A stretch of 64,000 bases of DNA, from assembly GCA_943841885.1 (NCBI GenBank), contig CALSZZ010000001.1:453156-517155 (forward strand), written 5' to 3'. Below, one piece after another: positions 46,958 through 55,924 of this stretch (position 1 is the first letter of the stretch; each line of letters begins with the position of its first letter). The notes below the pieces were generated by a model. It saw only the letters and a list, made by a program, of their open reading frames with translations, was not told the origin of the DNA and searched no databases. The DNA is from Candidatus Thalassarchaeaceae archaeon (GTDB lineage: Archaea; Thermoplasmatota; Poseidoniia; Poseidoniales; Thalassarchaeaceae). The position numbers and the translations under genes were made by a program.

Positions 46958-47461
46958 GTGAGTGAGAAGAAGTTAAGGCGACGGACCCCTGTTAGGTATA
47001 AACAAGTGAGGAGTATAATCAATGAAATAGTAAGAAATATCGGAATTGAGTTTGATATTTCTGAAAAATTTTTGGAAAAGGCAAATTTTGATGATAAAGA
47101 TGTATTATTAATAGATAGAGTGATTTTAGCATTCCAAGTGAGTACTGAAAATGGTAAATCATGGTTTCCAACGATAAGAGGAGTTTTAGAGTGGTTGCCG
47201 GAAATTAAATGGGCTGCAGTTGATCATGGTGCAATCCCCTTTTTGATGAATGGAGCCGATTGTATGGGTGCTGGCATTCACCTAGCAGATATATCACTAA
47301 AATCAGGAGATTTGATATGGATAAAAGATCAACAACATGGAAAACCACTAGCCATTGGAATTGCAATGGTCGATGGAGATGAAATGATGGGAATGACAAA
47401 AGGTAAGGCCGTACAAACAATACATTGGATCGGCGATGAACTATGGGAATTAGATACTTAA
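46958..47461 (+). CDS. PUA-domain RNA-binding protein (MCT-1/Tma20-like)
   Basis: A 167-residue protein starting at GTG. About residues 85-165 are a PUA domain: WAAVDHGAIPFLMNGADCMGAGI, IKSGDLIWIKD-like strands and PLAIGIAMVDGDEMMGMTKGKAV. The N-terminal 80 residues match the helper domain found with archaeal PUA proteins related to MCT-1/Tma20, which bind ribosomes or tRNA. A specific role is not provable from sequence. Confidence 0.85.
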   Translation: MSEKKLRRRTPVRYKQVRSIINEIVRNIGIEFDISEKFLEKANFDDKDVLLIDRVILAFQVSTENGKSWFPTIRGVLEWLPEIKWAAVDHGAIPFLMNGADCMGAGIHLADISLKSGDLIWIKDQQHGKPLAIGIAMVDGDEMMGMTKGKAVQTIHWIGDELWELDT

Positions 47462-47501
47462 GTCAAGAGTATTAATGTGTTTTGTAGAGGTACGACTTAA
47501 T

Positions 47502-48068
47502 ATGCGCATGCTTATCGTATCAGGTATTGTGTTGATTTTTTTATCTAGTGTATCAGGTAGTGCAGGAGGAATTAATGAAGAAATGAGTCTTGAAGGAACT
47601 GGATTAATTTCTATGAATTATAATGATTTTGTCCTTTCATCAGAGTCTTTTGAAATTGAATTAGAGTTAGATTCAGAAACGTCTGATAATGGAACCCAAG
47701 TAACATGGGTAACACAAATTTGTATAAATACTGGAGTTTGTTACCCCCCTGAAAATAATCATGATTGGGTAACAAATGATGAAAGTAAATTAGTTGGTTC
47801 GGTTAATGTAGACGATGATGCCAGCTATATTAATTGGCGAATAAAAATGAATTGGAGTGATGGAGATGAGGAGAACTTTCCTGAAAATGGCTTTGGTTGG
47901 AAAGTATGGTCTAATTGTTGGTTTGATGGTGAAGAATGGGGCGGAATAGATGAGTCATGTAACTCTGAAGGTAATGAATCAAAGATTGCATACTATTCGA
48001 AAATAACATCATTAATTGCACTTCTATCTGTTTTTACTATGGTACTTTGGAGAAGATTTCAAACATAA
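47502..48068 (+). CDS. Secreted, C-terminally membrane-anchored protein
   Basis: A 188-residue protein: signal peptide (about residues 3-20, ending SGSAG), an acidic extracellular beta domain rich in W (VTWVTQIC, GVCYPPE, FGWKVWSNCWFDGEEWGG), a C-terminal transmembrane helix (ITSLIALLSVFTMVLW) and a short basic tail. The four cysteines could form two disulphides. The start was set at ATG 47502 rather than at an upstream ATG at 47475 that lacks a signal-like continuation. Unknown function; convergent with the EamA gene, one base away. Confidence 0.65.
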   Translation: MRMLIVSGIVLIFLSSVSGSAGGINEEMSLEGTGLISMNYNDFVLSSESFEIELELDSETSDNGTQVTWVTQICINTGVCYPPENNHDWVTNDESKLVGSVNVDDDASYINWRIKMNWSDGDEENFPENGFGWKVWSNCWFDGEEWGGIDESCNSEGNESKIAYYSKITSLIALLSVFTMVLWRRFQT

Positions 48069-48069
48069 G

Positions 48070-49026
48070 TTATTTCTTATTTGGAGGCGGTAATAACGCC
48101 AGTGATATACCGGAAGCAATTATTAAAATCCCTCCGAATAGGTTAGTATTCGTTAAACTCTCATCAAAAATAATATATCCATAAAATGTTGCTACAATAA
48201 CAGTAAGATAAGAGAATGCACTAACCCATGCTGCGTTAGCTTTGTGATACGCCATTGTTATTCCAACTTGCCCCCCTCCAGCACCAATTCCAATTCCTAT
48301 TAATGCGGCCATAGTTTCTATACTCAAGGATAAAAGATCGGGAGCTGCTTGAATTATACTGCCCATTATAGAGAAAGTAGCGAACCAAAAAACTACTGAA
48401 GAAGGTGAATCTGTATGACGTAGTTTCCTAACGTAGATATACGCAATAGCCGCAAAAAAACCTGACCCTAGAGCAAGTAATGCATCTGATTCTAAATTTC
48501 CAGTACTAGGAGATACTACAAGTATTATTCCAAAGAAAGAGGTTATGAGTAATAATAAAACAGGCTTTGAAACTTGCTCTCTAATTATACTACCCGACAA
48601 TAGAGCAACAAATAATGGTGCAGTATATTGTAATGTAACCGCTTGCCCTATGGGTATTCTAGATAATGCTGAAAAATATAATATCATTGCAATTAAACCT
48701 GCTAGACATCTTAAAAACATTGTTTTTGAATCATTAGGCTTTAAATTTACCGAGTTTACTTTTGCATACAATGCAACGATTATGGCAATCACAGAAGAGC
48801 GCATAAAAATTATCATCCAAACATCTGCATCTACTGAAGTCCATTTAACTAGCGCGTTCATAGTACCAAAACAAATACTACCAAATATCATCCAAAGTAT
48901 AGCAATACTTGGAGAATCAGTTGGAATTTTTTCATCTTTATTTACAATGAAAGATGAAAGATTAGGCCCATCCTCGGCGAGGCTTGACATAGAATTTAAG
49001 CCTCTGCCTAATCCACTTTTTCTCAT
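48070..49026 (-). CDS. EamA/DMT-family permease with ParB-like N-terminal peptide
   Basis: A 318-residue membrane protein. From about residue 43 there are ten predicted helices in two EamA repeats (FGTMNALVKWTSVDADVW, ALSRIPIGQAVTLQYTAPLF, second repeat ending SLTNTNLFGGILIIASG). Drug/metabolite transporters of this type export small molecules. Unusually the first 42 residues are hydrophilic and begin MRKSGLGRGLNSM, closely matching the conserved N-terminus of ParB (usually KxGLGRGLxAL), the peptide that contacts ParA. The gene starts directly at the base after the stop of soj/parA, where parB normally sits. It may be a membrane-bound ParA partner, or a permease fused to a parB remnant. Substrate unknown. 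Confidence 0.85.
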   Translation of the reverse strand: MRKSGLGRGLNSMSSLAEDGPNLSSFIVNKDEKIPTDSPSIAILWMIFGSICFGTMNALVKWTSVDADVWMIIFMRSSVIAIIVALYAKVNSVNLKPNDSKTMFLRCLAGLIAMILYFSALSRIPIGQAVTLQYTAPLFVALLSGSIIREQVSKPVLLLLITSFFGIILVVSPSTGNLESDALLALGSGFFAAIAYIYVRKLRHTDSPSSVVFWFATFSIMGSIIQAAPDLLSLSIETMAALIGIGIGAGGGQVGITMAYHKANAAWVSAFSYLTVIVATFYGYIIFDESLTNTNLFGGILIIASGISLALLPPPNKK

Positions 49027-49995
49027 TTAAATTAAACTCCAACGTCGAGATAAAACAGAAGCAATTTCTTGGTAATCCTTACCACCCGCACTTTTAGGAT
49101 CATACAAATGAATAGGAATCCCATGGCTTGGGGCTTCGGCTAATTTTATATTTCTCCTAACTGCAGGTTTTACAATCAGTTCTGGAAAATAGTCTATGAT
49201 TTCATTTGCAACTTGCTGATTTAGTGTTGTTGGTGAATGCATAGTTAAAATAACGCCATCGACGCCGAGTCTAGGGTTCAATAAATTTCTTACTTCCCTA
49301 ATAGTGCCAGACATTAAAGCAAGACCTTCTAAAGCAAAATATTCTGTTTGAACAGGAATAATTAGACCATCGCTAGCAACCAATGCATTTATTGTAACTA
49401 ATCCTAATGAAGGTGGAGTATCGATAAGAATAATGTCATAATGAGGTAGTAAAGGCTCTAAAGCCTCAGATAAACGTTTTTCACGGCCTAATTGTCTAAG
49501 CATTTCTTGCTCTAAACCAATTAGATTTTTATCACCTACGATTAGATGTAATTTATCAACAGCGGTAGCGTGACGTGCGCTTATTGCCGTTTCAGGATTA
49601 AGAATTAAATCTCTAGTTGTTTCACGAACTTTACTTTTATCAACACCAAGTCCGGTTGCACAATTACCTTGGGAATCAGAATCAATTACCAAAATATTAT
49701 GTCCACGCAAGGCCAATTGAGCCGCTATATTGATTACCGTAGTTGTTTTTCCCACTCCACCTTTTTGATTAATTACTGTAACTATTCTTGCTCTCTCCTT
49801 TGGGCTACTTAGTGATTTAGGTAATTCTACTGCTGCATATTTTTTTGATGTATGAACTTCTTCAAAAGAATCTAAAATTGGGATATCAATATTCTCTTCT
49901 GTTTCTAGAAACTCTACATCCATAATAAGAGGTGCTTTATCTACATCAGGAAGAGTTGTGTTATCCTTGAGATTGGTCACGATATAATCGGGCAT
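49027..49995 (-). CDS. ParA/Soj-type chromosome-partitioning ATPase
   Basis: A 322-residue protein. A 65-residue acidic N-terminal extension precedes VINQKGGVGKTTTVINIAA (deviant Walker A), DSDSQGNCATGLG, LIDTPPSLGLVTINALVASD and PVQTEYFALEGLALM. The closing RNIKLAEAPSHGIPI and YDPKSAGGKDYQEI are hallmarks of the bacterial-type Soj group that works with ParB. The ATPase cycles between DNA-bound and free forms. Here no ParB body is encoded, and the next gene is a permease with a ParB-like start. Upstream on the same strand, 71 bases away, is a membrane SAP-domain protein. Confidence 0.93.
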   Translation of the reverse strand: MPDYIVTNLKDNTTLPDVDKAPLIMDVEFLETEENIDIPILDSFEEVHTSKKYAAVELPKSLSSPKERARIVTVINQKGGVGKTTTVINIAAQLALRGHNILVIDSDSQGNCATGLGVDKSKVRETTRDLILNPETAISARHATAVDKLHLIVGDKNLIGLEQEMLRQLGREKRLSEALEPLLPHYDIILIDTPPSLGLVTINALVASDGLIIPVQTEYFALEGLALMSGTIREVRNLLNPRLGVDGVILTMHSPTTLNQQVANEIIDYFPELIVKPAVRRNIKLAEAPSHGIPIHLYDPKSAGGKDYQEIASVLSRRWSLI

Positions 49996-50066
49996 TACTG
50001 AGGTGTTGAATATGCCGGAAGAAACGAGGGCAAATAGATTAAATTGAAGTGATTAAAGTAGCGCCA

Positions 50067-52175
50067 TTAATTCGCTATATGATACCATGCTAACATTTCT
50101 CCTGTTTCGCCATTCATAGCGAAATAACTAGAGTGTTCTTTTCCTGACTCTATCCAATTTTTGGAACCTATTATAGATACTTGCCCTTCACCTAAATTGA
50201 TTGGTAGAATACTTAGTAATTCATTATCATCAGATACTGAAAGCCTATAGCCTATTTTAATTTCAGAATCCCAAGAATTCTGATTTGAGGTTATTAGGGG
50301 ATTAAGATCAGGATATCTATCATAATTTAAAATCCTTTTTTCTAAAAGATCTAAAGATGGAGTATCCGGAATAGCGGGTCTATTCCAAATTATATCTCCA
50401 TTGTCATTATTATTACTATTAATTATTTTACAATCCAAAGAGCTGTTACCACTCAATACTATCCAACCTGAATTATCTTCCGGATCAACCCATGAAAGAT
50501 TCCATTGAGGATTATTAAAATTATCAGGATATTCCCAATAAGATTGCCATAAATATCCTCCATCAATAATTGCACGTGCGGCATCTGAAGAAGAATGATT
50601 ATTCATTAGACACTCCTTTGCAGTTTCTAAATTAAAAATTCGAATATCTGATTCATCCCACATAGAATCAGACCACTTTTTCTTATCAGAGGTTCTTGGT
50701 TGATCCTCTCCAGTTTCTGGCTTTAAATATTCTTTACCCCAATTAATTGGAGTCGCCCCTAAAGAGGTTTTACTTTCTCCCATTACTAATCTTATCGTTA
50801 GTCTGCCATCGGGCAATATTGTTTCTGCTGCTGAACTTAATAAGAAATTACAATCAGAATTGGATGTGTCTTTATCAATTAGAATATCAACTTCTTGGCT
50901 TACTGGCCATGGATTATTGGCTTTGACTTCTATTTCTATATTTGCGTGGCCAATACATTTACCGATTTCAACATGGTGAATAGTTATGGGGTACACAAGA
51001 CCGTGGTTTTTACTATTTATTTCTGCACCGACTGTCCATTCCCAGTCTGAATTCCAATCTTGATCGTTCTTAGAAGAAGTGGCTTCGGAAAGTGACCTAT
51101 CTCCAAAAAAGGAATGTAATTCAATTGGCTTGAGAGGAAATGTCAGAATAGGGATGAGGAGGTCTAGATCTCCCAATCCTTCCAACCCATAAGTAACAAT
51201 TTGTAGGTTTGTCACTTCATTTTCTATATCAGTAAATGATATATCCGTATTAGTTCTTTTTAGATCTTTATCCTCTAATTCTGTCCAAGATATTGAATCC
51301 ATATTAAGAATATTGTTTGCCATTGACCATCCTAAGTTACCACAATCATCGATATCCCTCCAAGTTTTTCCTTCAAAATCTACAACTAAGTCATGTTCTA
51401 TTTTTTTCTCAGCAGTATAAAATCCAGAACGTCCAAGACTATCTGTAGAAATTTTCTCATCACTTGAAATGGAGACTCTTCCTTCGCCTGCCATATTAAT
51501 TTCTAATTCGCCACATGCTTCATCTAATATTCCTCCTGAAGAGTCACGGAATATCTGTACCATGTCATCTCCAATGATGGATACTCTTACTTCATCGACA
51601 TTAAAGTTCATTTCATCACCATAATTCAGAGGTTTGGCGGAGAATGAATTATTATTATTTAGAACAAGGAATACCGTTGCTCCTAATAGTAATATTATGG
51701 CAAAAATTGCACCTAGTGCCTTAGTATTGAAATTAATATTTTTCAGTGAGGGTAGTGTGATAACCATTGATGCAGAATCATCTTTACCCATAATTTCTGG
51801 CTTTAGAGTATTTTCTTCTACAAATATTTCTGCCTCGAGGACATCCTTTTCTTGTTCTTCTAATAAATCTAAAGTGGCATTTTGTTTAGGTATTTCATCA
51901 TCTTTAGAAATATTGTTTTTTACAATTAATTTATCAACTGCATCACCAATATTATGTTCCTTTACATCGTCATCATCTTCTAGTAGCAAAACTTGCTCAT
52001 TCTCTACTTCAATATTTCCTTCTTCATTGCCATTGAACTCTAAAATCCTATCAATTAATACTGATTTATTTCCAGAAACCATTAACTGTAGGTTTTTACA
52101 GATTTCTCTTAATTCTACAACTGTCATTCTAGAGAGTGTGTCTCCATCAAATGAATCATCGGCATCTTTGGACAT
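50067..52175 (-). CDS. Membrane protein with cytoplasmic SAP DNA-binding domain
   Basis: About 702 residues from ATG 52175 (a TTG at 52208 is less likely). Residues about 13-47 are a SAP domain (LSRMTVVELREICKNL, then SGNKSVLIDRILEF), a helix-turn-helix-like fold that binds A/T-rich DNA. A long acidic linker leads to a single membrane helix at about 153-173 (GAIFAIILLLGATVFLVL). The remaining 500 residues are extracytoplasmic, acidic and W-rich, with Asp/Asn-rich loops and no recognised family. With the N-terminus inside and the C-terminus outside, the protein could link DNA to the envelope. It lies directly upstream of soj/parA on the same strand. Confidence 0.78.
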   Translation of the reverse strand: MSKDADDSFDGDTLSRMTVVELREICKNLQLMVSGNKSVLIDRILEFNGNEEGNIEVENEQVLLLEDDDDVKEHNIGDAVDKLIVKNNISKDDEIPKQNATLDLLEEQEKDVLEAEIFVEENTLKPEIMGKDDSASMVITLPSLKNINFNTKALGAIFAIILLLGATVFLVLNNNNSFSAKPLNYGDEMNFNVDEVRVSIIGDDMVQIFRDSSGGILDEACGELEINMAGEGRVSISSDEKISTDSLGRSGFYTAEKKIEHDLVVDFEGKTWRDIDDCGNLGWSMANNILNMDSISWTELEDKDLKRTNTDISFTDIENEVTNLQIVTYGLEGLGDLDLLIPILTFPLKPIELHSFFGDRSLSEATSSKNDQDWNSDWEWTVGAEINSKNHGLVYPITIHHVEIGKCIGHANIEIEVKANNPWPVSQEVDILIDKDTSNSDCNFLLSSAAETILPDGRLTIRLVMGESKTSLGATPINWGKEYLKPETGEDQPRTSDKKKWSDSMWDESDIRIFNLETAKECLMNNHSSSDAARAIIDGGYLWQSYWEYPDNFNNPQWNLSWVDPEDNSGWIVLSGNSSLDCKIINSNNNDNGDIIWNRPAIPDTPSLDLLEKRILNYDRYPDLNPLITSNQNSWDSEIKIGYRLSVSDDNELLSILPINLGEGQVSIIGSKNWIESGKEHSSYFAMNGETGEMLAWYHIAN

Positions 52176-52303
52176 TCTTATACTTGAGTCGTGAGTACAG
52201 TTTTTCAATCTCTTTGTATAATTGTGTCATTAAAGTACTACTAATGCAGTCTAAATAATATTTCAGACAAAGGACTCAAGAAGGAGTTTTTGTTGGCAAA
52301 ACT

Positions 52304-53257
52304 ATGAAGCCTCGACTAGTAATACTGTCTAGAGGGCCAGAATTGTACAGTACTAAGAGATTATGTGAAGAGGCAGAAAAATCTGGTTGGGATGTTAAAA
52401 TCTTAGATCCATTATCGTTGACAGTTGTCGTAGATAGTAATGGAGGTAAAATTTTCAATCGGGGGTGGCCTATTGAATGTGAGGCAGTTATACCAAGAAT
52501 TGGTTATTCAATAACAAGAAGGGGAGTTGCCATAGTTAGACAATTTGAAAGAGAAGGCATAATAGTTTTGAATAAGAGTGCGGGTATAATTCAAAGTAGA
52601 GACAAATTACTAGCATGTCAATTAATGTCAGATAGCAATATTCCAGTTCCTGTTACTGCCCAAGTTGGATCTTGGAAAGATACTGCAAGAGCTGTCAGCA
52701 GAGTTGGAGGAACACCTTGTGTGATTAAATCTACAGAAGGTACACACGGATATGGCGTATTTTTAGCTAAATCTGATCAACAAGCAAGGCAGTTGGTATA
52801 TCAAATGTTAGAGCGAAATATGCGTCCTTTGGTACAAGAATATGTCAAAGAATCGCATGGACAAGATATTCGAGTACTAGTCGTAGGAGGAAAAGTGATA
52901 GCATCAATGAAAAGAAAGGCTAATGGTTCAGAATTTCGTTCTAATTTTCACTTAGGAGGATCAGTCCAAAAAATAGATATTAATGAGGAGCAAAAAAAGA
53001 TTGCCTGTTTAGCTGCAGCTACAATGGGACTGGATTTGGCAGGTGTTGATATGTTGATATCAAGTAGAGGTCCATTGATTCTAGAAGTAAATTCTAGTCC
53101 TGGTTTAGAAGGAATAGAGTCTTCAACAGGAGTGAATATTGCAGGAGAGGTTGTCAAGTATCTAAATTCATCATATCAAAATATGATTATCGATAGAGAT
53201 GAAGTTGATAATTTAGAAACTGTTACTCGAAAAAATCAACAAACGGATGCGTACTAA
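52304..53257 (+). CDS. RimK-type ATP-grasp ligase
   Basis: A 317-residue ATP-dependent carboxylate-amine ligase. Landmarks are LNKSAGIIQSRDKLLACQLM (preATP region), VIKSTEGTHGYGVFLA (phosphate loop), VQEYVKESHGQDIRVLVV, and LAGVDMLIS with LEVNSSPGLEGIE (Mg ligands). RimK relatives add glutamate to ribosomal protein bS6, to F420 or to LysW-type carriers. None can be chosen from the sequence alone. An AAGGAG site lies 17 bases before ATG 52304. A Xer recombinase follows. Confidence 0.9.
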   Translation: MKPRLVILSRGPELYSTKRLCEEAEKSGWDVKILDPLSLTVVVDSNGGKIFNRGWPIECEAVIPRIGYSITRRGVAIVRQFEREGIIVLNKSAGIIQSRDKLLACQLMSDSNIPVPVTAQVGSWKDTARAVSRVGGTPCVIKSTEGTHGYGVFLAKSDQQARQLVYQMLERNMRPLVQEYVKESHGQDIRVLVVGGKVIASMKRKANGSEFRSNFHLGGSVQKIDINEEQKKIACLAAATMGLDLAGVDMLISSRGPLILEVNSSPGLEGIESSTGVNIAGEVVKYLNSSYQNMIIDRDEVDNLETVTRKNQQTDAY

Positions 53258-53403
53258 AAATATCGTTACGGCTTAAAATTGATAGTTAGTAAATATTGTT
53301 TTTAATGTTCAAAACTAGAGAAGCATTCAATACAATATACGTTTGCTGGTACATGTTCGTTAGAACAGGGATGCACGCGTCGTTTACGGCGAGAGGCGAT
53401 AAT

Positions 53404-54507
53404 ATGAGAAGGGATGATGATGTATTTTCAAAAGGAATAGATGTAAATCTATTATCAGAAGATAGAGGAAATGTAAGAATAAAGTCTACTTTACCTCTTA
53501 GGATGGGAAGAATATCTCATCTTCCTTGGTTTGAATGTTGGTTACAACAATTAAGGACAGAAAAAAAGAGTAGGCATACAATTAGATCTTACGTAGTTTC
53601 GATAAAAACCTTCACAAAGACTAAATTACCCAAAGAATCGGAAAATATTTGGGAAAAAATACAAAATATTAGTGTAGTAAAATTTCATAACTTTTGTAAT
53701 CCTGATAATGGAAGAATTGACGCGTGGTTAAATGAAATTAGTAAACTAAAACCCTCGACTATTAATGCAAGGATTGCAGGTATTTCTCATTTATTAAAGT
53801 GGCTTGGTTATGTAATACCTGATTGGATACAAAGACCTGCAAGAAGTCGCTCACTTCCTAAAACATTAGGTAAATCAGAATTAAGGAAACTACTTTTGGC
53901 TACAAAACAGTCCGAAGATTGCTTATCTTCACCAATTGTTACAATAATGCTTGATACTGGTTTAAGAGTTTCTGAATTGTGTGGTTTAGATTTGGATGAT
54001 ATTGATTTTGAAGATTTATCGGCACTAGTCATTGGAGGAAAAGGCGAAAAAGATAGGACAGTTCTTTTCACCATGTCTACCGTTCTAGCTATAGAAGCAT
54101 GGAAGCCTATGAGAGAAACTAGATTAAAATTATGTAAAAAGTCGGAAGATCATCGGTCTTTATTTTTATCCAGCAGAGGTAACAGAATGAATCCGCGCTC
54201 AGTTCAAAAAATTATTGATAGATTAGCAGATGAAGCAGATATTCCAAGAAGTCGAATTAGTCCACACACACTGAGACACACATTTGCAACAGGACTGTTA
54301 GAAAGAGGTGCTGATTTAGTCACCATACAGAGATTATTGGGTCATGCTAGTATTGCTACCACAAGAGTCTATCTTGAAATTGGAGATCAGACATTACGTG
54401 AAATATATCATAGAGCACAAAAACAAATCCCATCGATAGAGAAATTCGAGATTGAAGACTTATCAGAAAAAGAAGAGAAGCGGATTATTTCAACAGAAAA
54501 AATATAA
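53404..54507 (+). CDS. Tyrosine recombinase of the Xer type
   Basis: About 367 residues. The N-terminal SAM-like core-binding domain spans about 40-165 (HTIRSYVVSIKTF, NARIAGISHLLKWLGY). The catalytic set R...K...HxxR...H...Y is complete: DTGLRVSELCGLDL, GGKGEKDR, HTLRHTFATGLLERG, LGHASIATT and nucleophile Y323 in RVYLEIGD. In archaea XerA resolves chromosome dimers at dif. The start was set at ATG 53404, seven bases after GAGAGG; the open frame extends 36 codons further up without a ribosome site. No dif-like site, terminal repeat or cargo was seen, so I read it as housekeeping XerA rather than an element integrase. Confidence 0.93.
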   Translation: MRRDDDVFSKGIDVNLLSEDRGNVRIKSTLPLRMGRISHLPWFECWLQQLRTEKKSRHTIRSYVVSIKTFTKTKLPKESENIWEKIQNISVVKFHNFCNPDNGRIDAWLNEISKLKPSTINARIAGISHLLKWLGYVIPDWIQRPARSRSLPKTLGKSELRKLLLATKQSEDCLSSPIVTIMLDTGLRVSELCGLDLDDIDFEDLSALVIGGKGEKDRTVLFTMSTVLAIEAWKPMRETRLKLCKKSEDHRSLFLSSRGNRMNPRSVQKIIDRLADEADIPRSRISPHTLRHTFATGLLERGADLVTIQRLLGHASIATTRVYLEIGDQTLREIYHRAQKQIPSIEKFEIEDLSEKEEKRIISTEKI

Positions 54508-54560
54508 TATTGAGAACATCCATACAAAATGTTCAACGTAACAGACATTGACAGACAAGC

Positions 54561-55319
54561 GTGGATGGTATAGGATTAGATGGTAATGGCCGATCTTTGG
54601 AGAATGAAGGTAAATCAATACTATTTGCTCAAGTTATGCAGGGAAAACCTCGTATGGAAATTAATGAAGATGGTTTTTTGGAAGTATTAGGTAAATCAAA
54701 AAAGAATAGGAAAGTATTCATTGGAGATGTGGCAAAATCGGTATTACATTCACTCGGCTCTCATGAATCACCAGTATTTACTGATGAACCAAATTTAGAT
54801 GAACAGCGATGGGAACTAATGTGTAAAACCAATGATTTAGGTGTTAAAATACAAAGTAATCATTATTGGGGCTTTGGTATGTTTTCTCGATGTTTTTATA
54901 ATAAAATAGAGATTTTTGGTCCATTATCTGTAAGATCTAGATGTGCGCATGATATAGTATCAATATTAGGAAGAAATCCTTGGGAAGCTGTTATGGTAAA
55001 ATCATTTGAAAGGGTTACTGGATTAAAAATGTCAGAACATTTGGAAAATTGGACAATGTTAATTCAACATGCTAAAGATGAAATGAATGACCAAATATTA
55101 AGATTAGAGGATCGAGTAAGAAAATTGAGAGGCGTAAATGAAGATGCTGTAGAGTTATTAAAATCTGCAGATTTATCTCTTGAAGAAGCTAGAACGGCTT
55201 TATCTGATAGAAATGCTCCCGCTGTTGAAAGAGCATTAAGTAGAGCTTCTAATTCAATAATACAAGCAGATCCGAAAACTGAATTATTAACAACTGATAT
55301 ATTGTTGGATAAAGATTAG
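54561..55319 (+). CDS. Conserved-looking protein of unknown function
   Basis: A 252-residue cytosolic protein starting at GTG. An N-terminal mixed domain (about 1-150) contains an unusual block NHYWGFGMFSRCFYNK, then FGPLSVRSRCAHDIVSI. The C-terminal 90 residues are helical with a predicted coiled coil (DEMNDQILRLEDRVRKLRG) and ALSRASNSIIQAD. No catalytic motif, membrane helix or known family is recognised. Its stop shares four bases with the Sec61 beta stop on the other strand. Confidence 0.65.
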   Translation: MDGIGLDGNGRSLENEGKSILFAQVMQGKPRMEINEDGFLEVLGKSKKNRKVFIGDVAKSVLHSLGSHESPVFTDEPNLDEQRWELMCKTNDLGVKIQSNHYWGFGMFSRCFYNKIEIFGPLSVRSRCAHDIVSILGRNPWEAVMVKSFERVTGLKMSEHLENWTMLIQHAKDEMNDQILRLEDRVRKLRGVNEDAVELLKSADLSLEEARTALSDRNAPAVERALSRASNSIIQADPKTELLTTDILLDKD

Positions 55320-55507
55320 AATCCGAATGCACTATACATCCATGACCAGACGCCATGCTGAGCTAGATAAATTATCAAAGAAAATGAAATACATGCAAAG
55401 TAAATTGTACCTTTTGAGATTTGGATAGCATCTTCGGATTCTTCATCAAAATAACGAATCAAACCAGCTGCTTGCTGTATCCCACTACCTTTTTTCTCCT
55501 TAGCCAT
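55316..55507 (-). CDS. secG: Preprotein translocase subunit Sec61 beta (SecG homologue)
   Basis: A 63-residue protein. The hallmark GLIRYFDEES precedes the single membrane helix (TIYFACISFSLIIYLAQ), matching archaeal Sec61 beta, a small tail-anchored partner of the SecYE protein channel. The start was set at MAKEKKG; ATG-less GTG-type starts upstream would add a few residues. Convergent with the preceding unknown gene. Confidence 0.9.
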   Translation of the reverse strand: MAKEKKGSGIQQAAGLIRYFDEESEDAIQISKGTIYFACISFSLIIYLAQHGVWSWMYSAFGF

Positions 55508-55570
55508 TGAACTTCGCACCCGCATGCACTATTTCAAGGCCACTAAGACAAAAAATAAGTAAAAAAATAA

Positions 55571-55924
55571 TTAAGGCTCTAAAGTTTCAATCAAAATGCA
55601 GCCACCGTCGAGATCTACAATGATAGAAGCCGCATCCATTGCATTATCAATGCTCGATGTCATTAGTATTTCGCGGCGAAGTCCATTTGGATTTTGAAGC
55701 ACTAATCTATGACTTAAATTTTTTAGGACTTTACGGTCAACTTTTTTCCATATCCATTCATCATTCTCCACAGTAACAAGTGCTTCAATTGGTATCAAAG
55801 GTCCTTGCTGAGATGAATTTTCACGTGCTCGTTCAACTAATTCAACTAATTTCTTTGTAGCTCCAAATATATCTGTCTTCACCTGTTCTTGACTATTTTT
55901 TGCTATTCGCCTACTCAAATTCAT
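55571..55924 (-). CDS. Small conserved-looking protein of unknown function
   Basis: A 117-residue cytosolic protein. The N-terminal half is a helical segment (TDIFGATKKLVELVERARENS), the second half beta-rich (LVTVENDEWIWKKVDR, HRLVLQNPNGLRREILMT), closing with IIVDLDGGCILIE. No family recognised. It lies upstream of Sec61 beta, with which it could be co-transcribed. The 159 bases upstream (55925-56083) carry no gene. Confidence 0.6.
   Translation of the reverse strand: MNLSRRIAKNSQEQVKTDIFGATKKLVELVERARENSSQQGPLIPIEALVTVENDEWIWKKVDRKVLKNLSHRLVLQNPNGLRREILMTSSIDNAMDAASIIVDLDGGCILIETLEP

Noticed and set aside
48545-49030. 161-codon plus-strand frame opposite the EamA gene
   Set aside because: Shadow of the permease, whose helices and ParB-like start are unmistakable on the other strand.
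51634-52194. 186-codon plus-strand frame opposite the SAP membrane protein
   Set aside because: Ser/Ile-rich antisense shadow of the acidic, A/T-rich real gene, with no ribosome site or domain.
53404-54507. Integrase of a mobile element
   Set aside because: No attachment-site duplication, element cargo or composition change around it; a chromosomal Xer role fits better.
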